This document shows positions 12,289 through 27,500 of a stretch of DNA of 64,000 nt, piece by piece. The stretch is taken from assembly GCF_012432095.1 (NCBI RefSeq), contig NC_081165.1, positions 24,705,681 through 24,769,680 on the forward strand. Reading direction: 5' to 3'. The position numbers and the translations under genes are program-made. The DNA comes from Onychostoma macrolepis. Lineage: Eukaryota; Chordata; Actinopteri; Cypriniformes; Cyprinidae. Each line of letters begins with the position of its first letter. Position 1 is the first letter of the stretch. Under the pieces are notes generated by a model, which saw only the letters and a list, made by a program, of their open reading frames with translations, was not told the origin of the DNA and searched no databases.

Positions 12289-12293
12289 TTATT
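12288..12293 (-). terminator. AATAAA overlapping the dnhd1 stop codon
   Basis: On the - strand the last codons read TTA CAA TAA followed by ACC, so the TAA stop lies inside an AATAAA hexamer. This could be the real polyadenylation signal with a very short 3' untranslated region. A second AATAAA on this strand lies at 12089-12094, about 200 bases after the stop, and is an equally good or better candidate. Confidence 0.35.
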
Positions 12294-14900
12294 GTAAGAG
12301 AGTACTAGTTAACCTAATACGCCTCATAGCGCAGAGCATTGGATCTAACCTTGATGCAAGTGGAACATGGATGATAATATTGTTATCGGACAGATCCTGA
12401 CCTCCATCTGCAGTGTGATTGTCTACATACAGGGGGCAGTAGTACAGAAGCTGGGATGAGGAATTACAGTGCGAGCTTTCAGAGGAACAGATCCTGTCAC
12501 CTCTATTCTCTTCAGCACTGACCCAGAGGGGTGGAAAAGGGGAAGGTTTGGGGGACTCATCGTCTTTAAGAACTCCAGATCCTGGATCCCACAGCGCCCC
12601 CTGCAGCTCCAGTCCAGACAGACAAACACCACTTTTGGGTGGAGAAGTGGCTGATACCGTATCATGAAGCACCTGAGTAACAAAATGAGAAACAAGCAGG
12701 GTAACTCATGCATTACAAGTAAAAGTGAGAACTATATGTTGGATAAAATATTACATAGTATCATGCCTATGTATCGTTGCCTGAACGTTTGCTGTATAAG
12801 GCATCCAAAATGGGAACCATTTCAGAAGTTTCAACGTCATTATCTGATTGGTTGAATTCTACAGGATTTTTGGGAGACGTATGTGTTTGTTGCATTCTGA
12901 GAACAAAGTCCACCTGGAAACAAAGCTACTGAAACACCAAACCCACTCATGGAAGAAGAAAGCCGTTGTGTTTACAACTGTGACAATAATCGCTAATCAG
13001 CATTAACAAAACGCTGGATTTTCAAAAATATGTGAAGTTTACAGAATAGACTCTGAGCCATTGTTGCAGTAAACTAGCATGATATTTTTGAATAAATGAT
13101 TTATTGGTTGCATGGCGGTCTATTATTGTAGGGATATCGACTTTACATTTTCATGCCCCTAAACATGGCGCTGAAGAAAACTAACTGTGAATGGTTGCTT
13201 TATATGTCTGTCAGACGGCCCTTTGGTCGGTCCTTGGCCAATGAAAGCTGCGATGAAGTCCAGACATTCTGCTGTCAGTTTAACCTCTTAACTGTCACCG
13301 TCCCCTCTGTGGGACGCCTAAATTTACTTCACTATTTTACAATTAAATCCTAATCTAATCATGAGAAACTATATATCGTTGGAAAGGTTGGAAAAATCTA
13401 CATCATAACAGGAGTTCTGACCTTTGTCACAGAAAGTCTTCTTAGTTGCCTTCTCTCTATCACGTATTAGAAATCATAAGAAATTATATATCATTTAAAA
13501 ACTTAAAATCCCAAAATTCATCCTTTGAAACCCATTTTAAAATCAGACATTGCATTACCATGGAAATGGTACATTAAAATCATGTTACAAAATGTTTTCA
13601 TTCATGAATTATAAGAATTTAAGTTTGGATAGTGTACTATAATGTCTATGTTCAAAACTGTGAGTGACAGTTAAGGGGTTAAAAAAACTGAAATTTACAT
13701 TAAAATCCAAATAGTAAGAATAATATATTTCAGATTTCTAGAAATGTAAAGAGCTAAATATTTACCAAATGAATTTATATGACTTCTCCAGTCGGATAAG
13801 GATTCGTTGACAAACAAGCAAACAAATAATATTTCTCTGGTGTATCTGTCCAAAACTGAGATTTACCTTGAAATTCAATCCATAAAGACTGATATCCTTG
13901 TGTTGGATGTGGGCTGCATGTCTGATCAACGCTGCCAGAAAGCCTCTGGGATTGAGAAAGGCAGCCAGTCGATAAACACGAGGTGTAATACTGGACGACT
14001 CCTCCCACAGGTATGACCTGAGCTGGTCTGCTTGAGTCTCCAGACGTGAGAGAGCTGATGATGTTAGATACGCAGCAGTGGAGCTTGTCATGTTATATTT
14101 AACTGGCTGAAAACTGTCTAAAAGGAGAGAAGACACCAGCGCATCCAGACACTCCCGCTCTGCCTGGAAGAAACCATGCAACGGACCAAGAGAAGCAGAT
14201 TCCATTCCCATGCCAATGTCCATTTTCCTCAACTTGTCTTGTAAAGCTAGCAGCCTTTCCCAAGCCGTCCTATAGTCTGGACATTCTTGAGCTTGCATGA
14301 AAAGACTGGTGTCTCCTCTGACATCAGAAAAGATATTCTGTGATTGATGCAGAAGAATGTTGAGTGTATGACTTTTTAGTTTCACCAGTTCACTTGCCAT
14401 ACCTGGACTAAAGCCCAGAATGAATGGGTCTGTACTGCAAGTAATGCACTGAATACGACATCTCAAGTCTTTCAACTGGCCCCCAGCTTCTGCAAAAATA
14501 TGAGTATGTGACAGTTAAGGGAAACATCTAAGTACAAAGTAATTTCTTATATATATATATATTTATATATACTTATATGTTCACAACATTTTTGACTTTA
14601 AGGCCCACTATAAAGGCTAATATGTAATAGGTTCCTCTGGTATGTCTGCCGTAATAACAAAGTTTTGATTTTAAACTAGAAGCATCCATAGATAAAAACA
14701 AGTAACTAAAATAATTATAATTTAAAATAATACAATGTTTTAAATACTTACTGTATGAATTTTAACCGCTTTTACCCAATGAATGTATATGAGTCCCAAT
14801 TATTTATGGACTAGGATTAAGGAGAATTTTTTTTTTTTTTTTTTTTAATTTCCACCCAACAAAATATTTTAGAGCTTGCCATAACTAGAAATATTCATAT

Positions 14901-14944
<44 letters not shown>

Positions 14945-17900
14945 ATGAGATATGAGAAATGTTGTCTTAAGTAGCTGAAATAAAATAAGTTAAAGCTTTT
15001 TGTATTTTTTATAGTTTTATATATTATGTTATTTCAGTTAACATTTATTTTATTTCAAGTAACAAAAATTATAATTTTTTTTTTATGGTTTTAGTTTTAG
15101 TTAAATCTAATTAGCATGGGCTGTTTAAGAGTGTATTTATTTACATGACTTTTCCGTGTCTAGAAATAATAAACTTTAGCTACCACATAAATCCAGGTTT
15201 CTAAAATCATGGGAATGCTGGTTCTTAAATAATAATAATTGAATTTATTTTAAAGCTTGTTTTGTCTTTTTTTTTTTTTTTTTAATTACTAATTGCTGGG
15301 TCCCAGGTCTTCTGGTTGAGAACCTCTGCTATATAGCTTATTATGGAAATTTAAGTGATAGAGTGTTTGCATACCAAATCTTCCTGTAAAGTTAATGATA
15401 TCTGAGAGAATGTGTTGGCCACGCCCCCATAATGTAGATGGATCTCTTAGAGAAGCCCTGATCAAACTCTGCACAGCTGCTAGATCAGCATGGTCTGACA
15501 CGTGGCTCCCATAAACCAGGTGACCTGTGGAGAGAACAGATCAACCAGCATCATTAACAAGTTCGTATTGAACCAGGCCGATTAATTTAAAAGCATTTCA
15601 TGTCCCAGCAGTACCTGCTATGTACTCCAATGCTCCAGTGGGGTCACTACAGTGTTTGGTTATGCGGTCATGTGCATCAATCAGAGCAAGTAGATCTTCC
15701 TGAGTCCTATAAATGGAAAAAAGTTTGATTTAGAATGTTTTATAACTTTCTCGCACTGATATCTGTCGAAATCCTCACCAATGGTAAAGCCGCCCTTGGC
15801 ACAGGTGTTTGAATGTTTGTCTCTGCAGCAGGACAGAGTGCAGGACGGCACAGTGAGTGTTCACAGTGTATTCATGAGAGGAGAAGGGGAGTGTCTGTTT
15901 TACTGAGGACCACAATTCATCCCTTAGGTCCCAGGAGGAATCACACACCAAGTGCAGGGCTCCAATCCTAACAGCCACTGTATCAGATGATAGATTATAC
16001 ACATCAGAGAGCATTTGTATGCTGCATACAGAATTAACTGATTTACTTTCTCTTAAAAGGAACACAAGATTTATTTATTTATTTTTTTTATTTAGACCTG
16101 CTCTTGTTACATTTACAAACATTCAAATGTCTGGGGTCGGTAAGGTTTAAAGGGAACATCGGATGAAGAGCTGTTTTTGACAAGGTAAAAATGGAGCCCT
16201 AATGAATCATAGCAACTTGTCGAAAATGGGCACCCGATGTCCCCTTTAAAATGTTTTTGAAAGAAGTCTCTTTTGCTCACCAAGGCTGCATTTATTTGAT
16301 TAAAAATGCAATAAAATGTGTAATATTGTGAAATATTATTACAATTTAAAATAACTGTTTTGTATTGTAATATATTTTAAAATGTATTTTATTCCTAGAC
16401 TATCATAATTCTTCCCTGGTCTCACTTAAAAATGTGTGGCAAAGGGATCGAGGGTGTAACTTCAGTGAAGAACAGTGGGGGACTATATTTCAGAATATTT
16501 TCACTTCATTTTCTTGTAACAAAATAGCTGAACAGAACTATAAATTTAAACAGGACACTTGACTCTATATCTGTAAGGAGGCTTAATATCATACTTAGCA
16601 AAAAAAAAAAAAGCATTTTGGTCAACTGGAATCAACCAAGACCTCCAACATTTGAACTGTTTAAACAACGTTTCAATGAAACATTACGATTAGAACAGTA
16701 CACCTACAACTTAAGAAACAAGGGCGATGCTTTTCAAAGAATATGGATGCCTCATAGACCTCTGACCTTTTGGCCAAATTAGATATACGTAACAAAATGT
16801 ATGATCATATTTAAAACTACAGCTTGATATTAATGTGATTTATTTTTAAAAATTATTATCATTATTTTTATCTTTAGTTTTTCTTTCTTCAGTGCATCTG
16901 TACTGTATTTTCCATCAGTTTATTATATTTAAATACTGCTGCTCTTATTATTTTACTGTATTTGACCTGTTACTGAATGTTTCTATTGTTATTTCTGTTT
17001 TATGACTCTCTCATGTATATTAAAATCAATAAACAAATAATTAGCAAAAAAAGTATTTTATTCCCGTGATGCAAAGCTGATTTTTAAGCATCGTTAGCAG
17101 TTTACAGTGTCACATGATCCTTCAGAAATCATTCTAATATGCTGATTTGCTGCGCAAGAAACATTACTATTATCAGCAATAATAATTCTTATTATTTTAT
17201 TTTTTAGGGTAATTTTATGAATAGAAACAGCATTTATTTTAAATAGAAATCTTTCGGAATATTATAAATGTCTTTACTGTCTCTTTTGATCAATTTAAAA
17301 TGTCCTTAATTTCTTTAAAAAAAACAACAAAAAAAACTTCTATATTATATTACAGTGATTTCTCTCATTTACAGACTGGCAATATTCTGGGAAGCTGAAG
17401 TGAGGTCTATAAAGGTAAAATAAAATTTTTTCAGTTTGTGGTTTTAACATATTAGGATATTAGCATTAAATAACTGTGTTAGCTATTAAAAATATCTTAG
17501 AAAGGCTACATTACATACAACAACAGCCTAAACAGTGGGAGTTTTGGGAGTCCCCAACAACAGGTTGACATGTATGCAAGGTCAAAAAACACGTTCATTT
17601 TCTTATAATATGCATTTATTTTGACCTTATTTGCTCAACGACTCCCAAACAATTCGCTCAACGATTAATTTTTCCAAACCCCTCCTTTGCGTGACGCTAA
17701 TCTGCGGTGATTGGTCCGATTGGTCGATTTCATTTAAAGCAGTGTTTGTGATTGTGAGCAGTGCTGATCTGTGTACAGCCGTTACCGAGGAAACGGCTAT
17801 TTTTAACACCCCAAAAGCAGCAAATAGTGGGTGGGCAATGATTGATTTCAATAATTCAGAGTCGACTCTTTCTTTTGAGAGACAATAACACGGTGCACTT

Positions 17901-18575
17901 TCAGATTTAAAACTTTGCAGGATGTTTTCATTCACTTAGAGCTGTGTTACACACTGGATGAAAGGTCATTTTCAAAAATTCATAATAGGGGCACTTTAAA
18001 AAGATATTTGGTTATAGGAGAAATATTGCAGAAACAAATGATATTTTTTTAATATATTTTTTGAAATAACTTTCACTAATCATTCACAATAAGTCTAAAT
18101 GCACAAAACATGCATTAAGGAAATAAATACGGTTCGCGTTGACAGTATTCATTATACCGTAATCCAGATGTTTCACCCATCATGATGTGTAATGAGCAGA
18201 AAATTGCCTACCTGGGACAGAGTGAAGTCTGTCACCTTTGGTTATGAGCCACAGTCTAAACAGGGGATGCACAAATCTTCCTGTACTTCCAGTATTTAGA
18301 AGCTGGCCATCTGTCTCCAAATCTGTCAAACACCCAGGTGGTTTAGAATGAGATAATGAAGTCTTGTAGGTGTAGCTTGCATGGTTATTAGAGTCACCTT
18401 TTGTAGTGCTGTACACTACTTGTGTTAACTTGTTCACAACGCTGACATCCCAGCAGTCCAGCAGATGACAGTTGTTCAGGACTAACCAGTGGCCATTCTG
18501 GACAGCGCTGTCTAATGCCGAGAGAACAGCATCTTGATGACAACCAGATCCGAAAGAAATAACACTCAGCTTCAC
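12289..18575 (-). CDS. dnhd1: dnhd1 exons 36-41: AAA6 end and C-terminal domain
   Basis: Exons 18212-18575, 15779-16037, 15615-15706, 15375-15524, 13867-14489, 12289-12672, about residues 3992-4614. Exon 36 carries ISFGSGCHQDAVLSALDSAV followed by GHWLVLNNCHLL, the dynein SLGQGQ.P.A and GWVLLQNCHL signature. Exon 37 has CAVLHSVLLQRQTF, aligned with the FFHA.VQERR motif; its acceptor is at 16038-16039, because the nearer AG at the CATACAAATG junction breaks frame. Exon 40 gives LNPRGFLAALIRHAA, the conserved FFFPQGFLTA-type sequence, and exon 41 gives GVCLSGLELQGALWD, the GVYVHGLFLEGARWD equivalent. The end is therefore complete. Confidence 0.84.
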
Positions 18576-21500
18576 CTGTTGACAATAATGACAGGCTGCT
18601 ACATCATTTAAAAGTACAGTTATATTTCATAATAAAATTATTCTTTTATGATGAAAGTAATGATCACCCCTAGCATTATAGCATAGCCTATTATGACCAT
18701 GTTAACCTACTTAAAAAAAAAAAAGAAAAAAAAAAAAAAATTTTTACATTTTATTTTAGACCCGTATACCACTTTTGATGGATAGAGAGAGAGAAAGGTC
18801 AGGAAATGATGAGGAGAGGAGGGAAAATGTCACAAGTTGGACTGAGCAGTGCAGAACACCTGTGTGTTAACCACTAGGCCAAAGCTCTGACTTTTAGAAT
18901 TCGATTTTATTTACTTCCACATAACCAGGCCAGTTAAATATGTTGTGCCATGAACAGTGCCATGACCTTATTACAATAACAGTCCCCCTGAAGCAACCTG
19001 GGAGTAAGTATCTTGCTCAAGGGCACAATGATGGCTCCTCAAAGGAACCGAAACAGCAACCTTCTGATTTCCAGTCATGAGCCAAAACCATTAAATCAGG
19101 AAGGGAACCATGGTTTTATATGGTTATATATGGAGTTTATGTACTTGCTGTATGCATACGCTACTATTCGCATCAAAAATTAAGTACTTTGAGCTTAACA
19201 ATATGAGCTGCATGCTTTTAAAAAATAGCTTTTATCAATCTAATATTTTGAATTAGTTTTCATATTTATATTTTACATTTTCATTTTAGTTCAGGTACTT
19301 TTGTTTTTGTAATTTTTCGTAGTTTTTGTTTTATATCTTTTAATATCATTTTTATTAATTTGTACTCCAGTTTTGGGTTTAGTTATTTTAGTACATCAAA
19401 TTACAGAAAATTAAAATGAGGAATGTTGCCTTGGCAACAAGGTGAAATATAAAAGTTTTTTATATTTAATTTTATTTCAGTAAATGTTTATTTCAAGTAA
19501 TGAAAATGTTTTTGTTTTTAATTTTAGTTTCTGTTTTAGTTAACAACCCTGGCTAGACCGTCTGCTCAACGCAAGAACACCATATATTATATTTCTATTT
19601 AGTTTTAATTTATTTTTAATTACATTTTAGTTTTAGCACTTGGTTAGTTACCAATACAACATTTCTAATTTTTACTTAAGTTTTCATTGAATATTTATCA
19701 TTCATTTAATTTCATATTCATCTTTATTTCATGTTTTCATATTAATCTTTAATTAACAACAATATTTAGCCATCAAAAACAACACTGCTGTGTTAGTAAC
19801 TTACCATTTTATATTTTCTGTTTTCATTTTCACTTTAGTGTATGTTTACGTTTTATTCATTTTATGTAATTTTTATCAGTTTGGGTTTTTTATATTTCAA
19901 TTTTGCTTTATTTTTATTTCAGTTTTAGTAATTTTAGCACTTTATTTTATTTTAGCTAGTTGCTAAAATTTCAAAACTAACGTTTAAGATTTCATTTGAA
20001 CACTTGTATATTATTTCGTTTCACATTCATTTTATTTTACAAAAACATATTTTAGTTGTTTTAGGTATCAATAACAACACTCCTGTTCCAGTAACTTACC
20101 CCTTTGCTGTCCGCTTGGCACTGTGCAACTTGTTTAATCAAGTGGAGAGGGTGAATGCTTACTGGCACTTCTTCATTTTTCTCTGGTAAACATACAACAA
20201 CAGGACCTTGATTTTTGGACAAAAGGCTGGAGATTATTTCTGCAGAGCTCATAAGAGGGTCTCCAGGATATGAATGCAGCAAATGTCCCTGTGCGCAGGC
20301 TGTAAGATCCTCTTCCACCGCTGCTAGCCAATGAGGACACAGCGTCTTCCAGAGAACAGCCCGCTGCATTGTGGACAAATGAGAGTGAGATTGACAAGGG
20401 ACCGGTCCAATCACTGTGGACGAAGGAAAGCGTAGATATTCCCGCCATAGCTTGGACGAATTCACCAGAGATGATACAAGGCCCCAGAAGGGTTCAATCC
20501 TCTCTAATAGATAAATATCATCTCGAGAGTAAGTTTGAATCCAACTTGGCAGCTTGGGGACAGACTGTGTGGATGGAGATAAAAAATGCTCTGAAGACTT
20601 CAAGTTGCTTAATCCTCTGAGGAAAGTAACTCGTTCTACCTCAGGGCATCCCTCATTGTGCACAATAACAGCAACAGATACCAATAATCTGAATAAAGCC
20701 GAATGGCTCTTGAACAAGCGAGGTTTATACTGAGAAAAGACATGAGACACAATCCTGTAGGTAATCTCTGTAGGCTCCATTTCTCTATGAAAGCTCATGT
20801 CTGGGCTCTGCAGGGCTAAAGCTGACCGTAAAGTGAGCAGGAAACCGTGAAGAGTGAAACGATAACATGGGGAAAGTCGGGCTATGTCCTGCAGAGCGTT
20901 GTAAAGGGCTGTGGTGAGCTCTGCTATTCGATAAAAATCAGCCATCAGGGCTTTGTGCTGATCTATCTCTTGGGCTAGATCCTTGATTTCAGTCTCAAGT
21001 TCAAGAGAGACACTCTGACATGTACACACGTGTGGCAGGAACTCAGGGTCCTGGAGAAGTGCTGTGGATGCATGTATGACATAGTCCATCAAGGAAACCT
21101 GCAATCATAATAAAATGGACATTAGGACATGTGCTTTTAGGAATATTTCATAAAGCTTAGCTTTCCAAAAAAAGATCTAAACTTCTTCAGCAGCCAACCT
21201 CGTTTTGAAAAAGTTTATACTGAAGTGTCTGTTTTTTTGTCTGAATTTGGCGATTTAGAGTCCACAGAGCTGAACACTCAGTCTGCATCAGTTCTGTCAA
21301 AAAAAGGTCTTGAACTTCAGATGTGCTTGGAGAAAGATCAATCATTTGAACCTCCTCCAGGAATGAAGTGTGAATTTCTAGCAGAAAACGTAGAGAAAAA
21401 AAACATAAGGCAACATCTTATAGCTATTCAAACTAGAGTCCATGAAAATGTGTGAGGGAAAAAAATTAATTAAGATACATGATAAATAAATTTTCGTGAG

Positions 21501-24500
21501 ATTAGTTAAAATGTTTTCTGTTGACAGTCTTTACAACAAACAAGTGTTTTTGTTTTTCTAGAAAGGCATTTGGGAATGTCTTGTATTTGCGTTGTTCTTT
21601 TCTACAAAGTTTCTCCTAACCACAGTTGCCTTTATCATGCTCAGTGGGGGTTGAAAGGCAATATTCTCTGTAGAACTGCTTTTTGAACTATATTTATTGT
21701 GAAAAGCACTATATAAAAAAAATCTGAATTGAACTAAATATGTTGTTCTTCAGGTTTACAGTGTTAAAAACTATTTCAAGTAAATATCCTCTTAATATTT
21801 AAATAAGTTTAGTATAATAACTATATAAAACAGTTCTATTCTGGAAAAAAAAACATTAAAATATTATCTTAAAATATAATATAATAAGTTATGTAAAATA
21901 ATAATGTAAAAGTTGTTTACATAATATGTATGTGTACTGTGTATATTTATTATTTATATAAAATACACACACATACAGTATATATTTTGAAAATATTTAC
22001 ATGTATACACATTTATATTTTATATTATATATAAATATATTTAATATATAAACATCATATTTTTCTTAAACATATACATGCATGTGTTTTTATTTATATA
22101 TACATAATAAATATACACACATATATATTATGTAAGCAAAAACTTTTATTTTGGATGCGATTAATCGTTTGACAGCTCTAAATATAATATAATATATTAC
22201 ATGTATTTTAATATAGATGAGGTACATGAAAATATATAGATGACTTTTTTTTTAGGAAGGGGATCCTATAATCATCAGCATATTTGGGGGTCTTGGTTGG
22301 AAACTTTTTTGTAAACCCCTGCTTCAAAGACTTAAAAAAGGATCATACTATGATGAGTAACCTGCAGAATCACTGCATAACACATCCTTAATCTCTCACC
22401 ATGTATCAGCGTTTTGACCGGAAGGGAAGTACTCATAATGAGGCGAAAGTCCGGATGAGCAGGTTTAACCAGGCGGCTCTGATCAGGGGAACTTCCTGGT
22501 GTAACAAACGTCTGAAGGATTTGTAGGTTTGATGTTGCTCGTTCAATATGCATCACCAATACTCTTAGACCTGAGGTGGATGAAAGAAGGGTGAGCTTAA
22601 ACCATTCACAGTGTAGATTTGAAAATGAAACTGAAGATCAAAGCAAGACTTTGCAGATTGCTGACCTTCTTTTGCTCCATGATTTAGTTTATCAAGTAAC
22701 TGTGGATCATCAGCAGTAACTTTAAGTCCATATTTATCCTCCTCATGGGCTTTTTCTTCACATCTTGTAAACTGACCTAAAAACAAATCTTACCATAACT
22801 GAAAGATATTTTTTTAAATGCACTCTAAAAATAAGTTTTTTAAGGTTCTTTGCACATAGCATAAGTTCTATTTAGAACCATATCATCCTGATCCATTTTA
22901 TGCTAAAATGGTTAATTGTCTTAGAGTTAAAGGTTCTTTATTCCCAAATTTTACATTTTTTAAAATCAAACTGTCAAAAAATCCTTTCAAATCCAATTCA
23001 TTATTGACTTTCTGGAGCTCACCCATCCAACTACACAGACTGTCAACACACTCTCAACAGGTACTTGATATTCTTTTTAAAATGTCTATAAATTGTAACT
23101 TTTTAAAATATAACTTTTCAGTGTTTTTTTTTTAATACAGATCATGTAAGTGATGTAAAATGTAAGATGCTTCTCTTTGCCACAAAGCAAGTAATTGACA
23201 GAGATACTGAATTTATGATCCATATTGGTAATTTTTTTTAATTATTATTTGGGTTTATGCCCAGTCACAAAAACATACTGTCCATTCACAATGGCTATTA
23301 AAACAGCATTAAGGTCCTGTACATGTTTCTTTATGGATTCTATTTAGCACCAAAACCAGTTCAGCTATTGTTACACTCTTAAAAATAAAGGTTCCAGGTT
23401 TTTGCAGTGATGCCACTGAACCATTTGGGTTCCGCAAAGAACTTTCAGTGATCAGTTTTTAAGAGAATATTTTTAAGAAAGAATATTTTAACAATCTAAA
23501 GAACCGTTCACAAAAGGTTCCATGGATGTTAAAGGTTTTTCGAGGAACCTTCAATGCCAATAAACAATCTTTATTTAGTATACAAGCCAAAGAACCCTAT
23601 TCTGGTACTGTTTAGAAACTTCTTTTTTTTTTTTTTTTAGTGTGTAAGATATATGAAAAGACACATTGTCATACTGACCAGCAGGAAACAATGTCTGAGA
23701 GCTGGGTTCCTCATCTTTATGATGACCTGCCAGTAGAGGGCAGCGCTGAGACCAAGCAAATCTGTGCCCCCAGAGAAGAACTCTTCGGACCAGATCAGCG
23801 AAATCTCCATGGACCTGATGCAGATCTAGCCCAAGTATTCGATTTAAAGCAAGCTGAAATGTCTTACTGATGGGAATAGCCACACAGCGGTCACAAGTGA
23901 GTGGAGCATCATTGAAAATTGTTGCACGTGGGTCCTCCGGTTCTGTATTCATTTCACCAGTCAGACAAAGTTTGTGCCACTTTTGGAGCAGCTCCTGTCG
24001 AACATCAGGCCCGAACGGACCCAAGTATGTAACGGCAGCCGCTAAAAGCAGGGCATCACCTGGAATGCTGCAATTAGCCAACTCTGCTTCCTGTAATACA
24101 TAAAAATAATGGGTTGCACACACAAATTGCTTGAATAATTCTGTTACCCATCAAGAATTTTAGCTACCTTTCCTGCTGACGTCCAATCTTTAATGTGACA
24201 TTCAACCAGTTTGAGAGCCGCACATGACTCCCTTTCTTGAGCTTCTGAGGTACTAAGCTGTGCCTTCAGCAGCACCATGTCTTGTCTGTTAAGCTCCAGC
24301 CTCATCTCCAATTCTTCTAATCTTTCCCGCTCTGATTCCTCCTGCAGCCTCGCAACTCTCAACCTTGCTCGACTCTCAGCCATGAGCTCATCTAAACTGT
24401 ACTTTTTAGCATTTTGAGGTGCCATGCGGCGCTGTATGCAAGCACACTGGTGTACCGCTCTCACCCAGCGACACAAAGACTCACAAGCCCGGCTCGCATC

Positions 24501-27500
24501 TCGCACAGAGCTTGGCTGAAAGCTTGGTGTCTGTATGATCTGACCCAACTTATGAATCATTTCATCGGTTAATTTAGAGCAGTCGAAAAATTCCAGATCC
24601 TGGTGGAGCATAAAAAGGAATTTAGACAAATCAAAAAAAAATATTGGGTTCAGTAGGTTATTTTTTTTACCTGAAAGAAGCTGGATTGCATCAAAAGTTG
24701 TTTGCTACTCTCCCACCCACATGGATGGTTGAATAACATGCATATAAGATCCATGACCATGACAACTCCATCAGGTGGCATCCTGTAGTGCCGCATCTCA
24801 TCCAAATCAGACTGGCTCAAAGCCTGCACAGCTGCTCGGTGCAGCGGACTTACCTGCACAAAACCAGCAACGATGAAAATCCCACTTCAGTGTCCAATGT
24901 GTGATCATACTAGTCAAACCAGACCTGTTTGGAGCCCTCTTCAACTTGTTGCTGAACTCGGTGTGAGTGATCCTCTAGATTGGAAAGCCATTCTTCTTCC
25001 AGTAAACTTTGGTGGTGGGTTTGTTCCCAAATTTTGTATGCCACATCCACCGATTCCTGCAGCTGGTCCAGACACTACAGCAGATACATCAATGCACGCA
25101 ATAGTAAGAAAAAAATTGATTTTGAATTTTGGATCTGAGCTATTGACACAAAGATCCAACCTTTGCTCCATTTCCTTTCAGTGCCTGAGCAAAGTAAAAT
25201 CACTCATTTTCATCACATCCTATTGCTGCTCTATTAACCATTGCTTCTGAGACGTACCTTCTGTTTTTCCTCACATTTGGCCCTAAAGCTCAGAACTTTC
25301 TGAGTGTGCCTTGCAGCTGTGTTGGTCACGTCCTTCACATGTGCTAGAACCGTTGCCAACCTGGTATGTTAAAAAAAATGTTTTGAACATTTCATACACA
25401 ACCGTGTTAATATTTTTGAAAGAAGTCTTTTATGCACACCAAGGCTGCATTTATTTAATAAAAAATAAAAATCCAGTATTATTTACAAGATTATGAAATA
25501 TTAATATTACAATTATGAAAATTAAAATGTTCTATTTTAATTTTTTTTTCCCCTGTGATGTAATTTCCCTGAATTTTCAGTGTTTAGTGTCACATGATCC
25601 TTAGAAATCATTTTAATATGACGATTTGCTGCTCAAGAAACATGATGAAATGTGATGAAAACAGTTGTGCTGCTTATTATTTTTGTGGAAACGGTGGTAT
25701 ATTTTTACATTCTTGATGAAAAAAAATGGACTCCAAAACAGTAGTGTATGTTTAAATACATTAGTGGTATTAGAAGTCCCCTCACCGGTTATTCTGAACT
25801 CTGCTTTGCTCAAAGAGGTGGTGGCAGAGGAAGAAGAACTGGACCATCAGCTCTACGTAGGCCCGAGGGCCAAACGGTTGAAAATGAAGCAATGTGAAAG
25901 CATATTTTGTAGCCGATAAATGTATTCTTGCCATCGCCTCAGAAATACTAGCTATTAAGCTATCCTTGGCAACTGGAAATGCAACAACACAGAGACACAA
26001 ACACTTTCAAAACATGAAACAGATCAATTAGGAGTAGAATTAGGATTATAATCAATAGATTCACCTGTTCTATTTGTCTCGGGTATCTGCTGATTGGCTT
26101 TTAAATGATATAAGGCACTTTCAGCTAAAGCTTCAGAGGTCCAAGGTTGGTACACTTCTACACAACAGCAGAGACTCAAAGCCTTAGTGATATGCATATC
26201 CAAAACTGAAGATTTTACCGTTTGCCTTTCAGAATTATCCCAGAGGAGAGGATAAAGAAGGAATACATGAATATTTTTTTGGATGTTTTTGAAATACCTG
26301 CACAAAAATGGATGCACAATATCAGTACTATATAGGTTGTCTGCTGATATTAGATTATTTTTAATTTAACACTGTGGGTTGATATTGAATATTTAACTGT
26401 GCATGCTCAATTCTCTTATTTTTACCTTTGCCTAACACTAATTTAATTTATTTAAAAAAAAATTAATAATACTTTATTAATATTCAGCAAATCTCCATTT
26501 TTCATTCTACCATAACATGAAAATAATTATTCATTTTTCAGTGCCTGAATTTTATAATCAGTGCATCCCTATTTTTGATCTGCTGCAAAATTACAAGAAA
26601 TCTAAGAGTAAAAATGCAAAAAGATTTCTACAATCAGATACAAAATGATGAGCACAAATGAATAAACATAATTAAACATTCAATTGAAAAAAAAAAAAAA
26701 ATCAGTAACTCAAGTGAAAATAAATGGAAAGTTATACTCTACATTTCAAGAGCTTTGGTATCCTTCGTCAAATTCTTCAGTTCCTCATCTGAATACAGTA
26801 TAGGGAAGCTTCCATTTGCCATCATTACCAGCAACTCATCCTTAAGAGCCTGGCTAGTATCTTCGTGAACCAGTAGAACCAAATGTCCACCCACCCCAAT
26901 TCGGCTACAAACCCCTTTCATCATTTCCCACAACTTGGCTTCATTTCCAGGATGAACCTCAATTAGTTGGCATCCCAACAGAGTAGCTGCTAGGCGTACA
27001 ATGGACTTTCTGCCCGTTTTCTTTGCTGCTCCTAACAGAGCCCCGTGTCCACCAGGAATGAGAAATGCACGGATGATGTGCACAAGTTGATGTACGTTAT
27101 GGTGATGCACAACCCATGTAGGATTATAGTAAGCGTCATCAGACTTCTCTTTATTTTCCTCTCTGCATTTAAGAGTATTAAATAGTTGGTCTACTAAAAT
27201 ATCTATGTCTCTTTCTTGATACACACAGTTGTGTTCAAAATTATGATGCTGAAGAATGTTGTTCAATGGTTTACAAAATTCTGGACTGAAGACCATGTTC
27301 TTGACAGAAGAAGCTGCTTCCTGTAGAAGCTGAATGAACGTTTTTGCTGTGGTTGTCGATAAAAGTATATGTTGTGTGGTCAACTTTTCGTGTGATGCTG
27401 GTTTTTGATTAATGTAGTCATGTTTGTTTTCACCAAAATGAGAAAACGGCTTTTGAAATGAACAACTTGAGAATTCAGTAGCAGATTCAGATATACACTC

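Noticed and set aside
17627..17935. Open frames on both strands as a possible dnhd1 exon
   Set aside because: dnhd1 exons 36 and 37 join in frame without it, and the region resembles an interspersed element.
22321..22399. A longer version of dnhd1 exon 33 ending near 22360
   Set aside because: It would put exon 34 out of frame with an early stop. The donor at 22399 gives the correct frame and has a better consensus.
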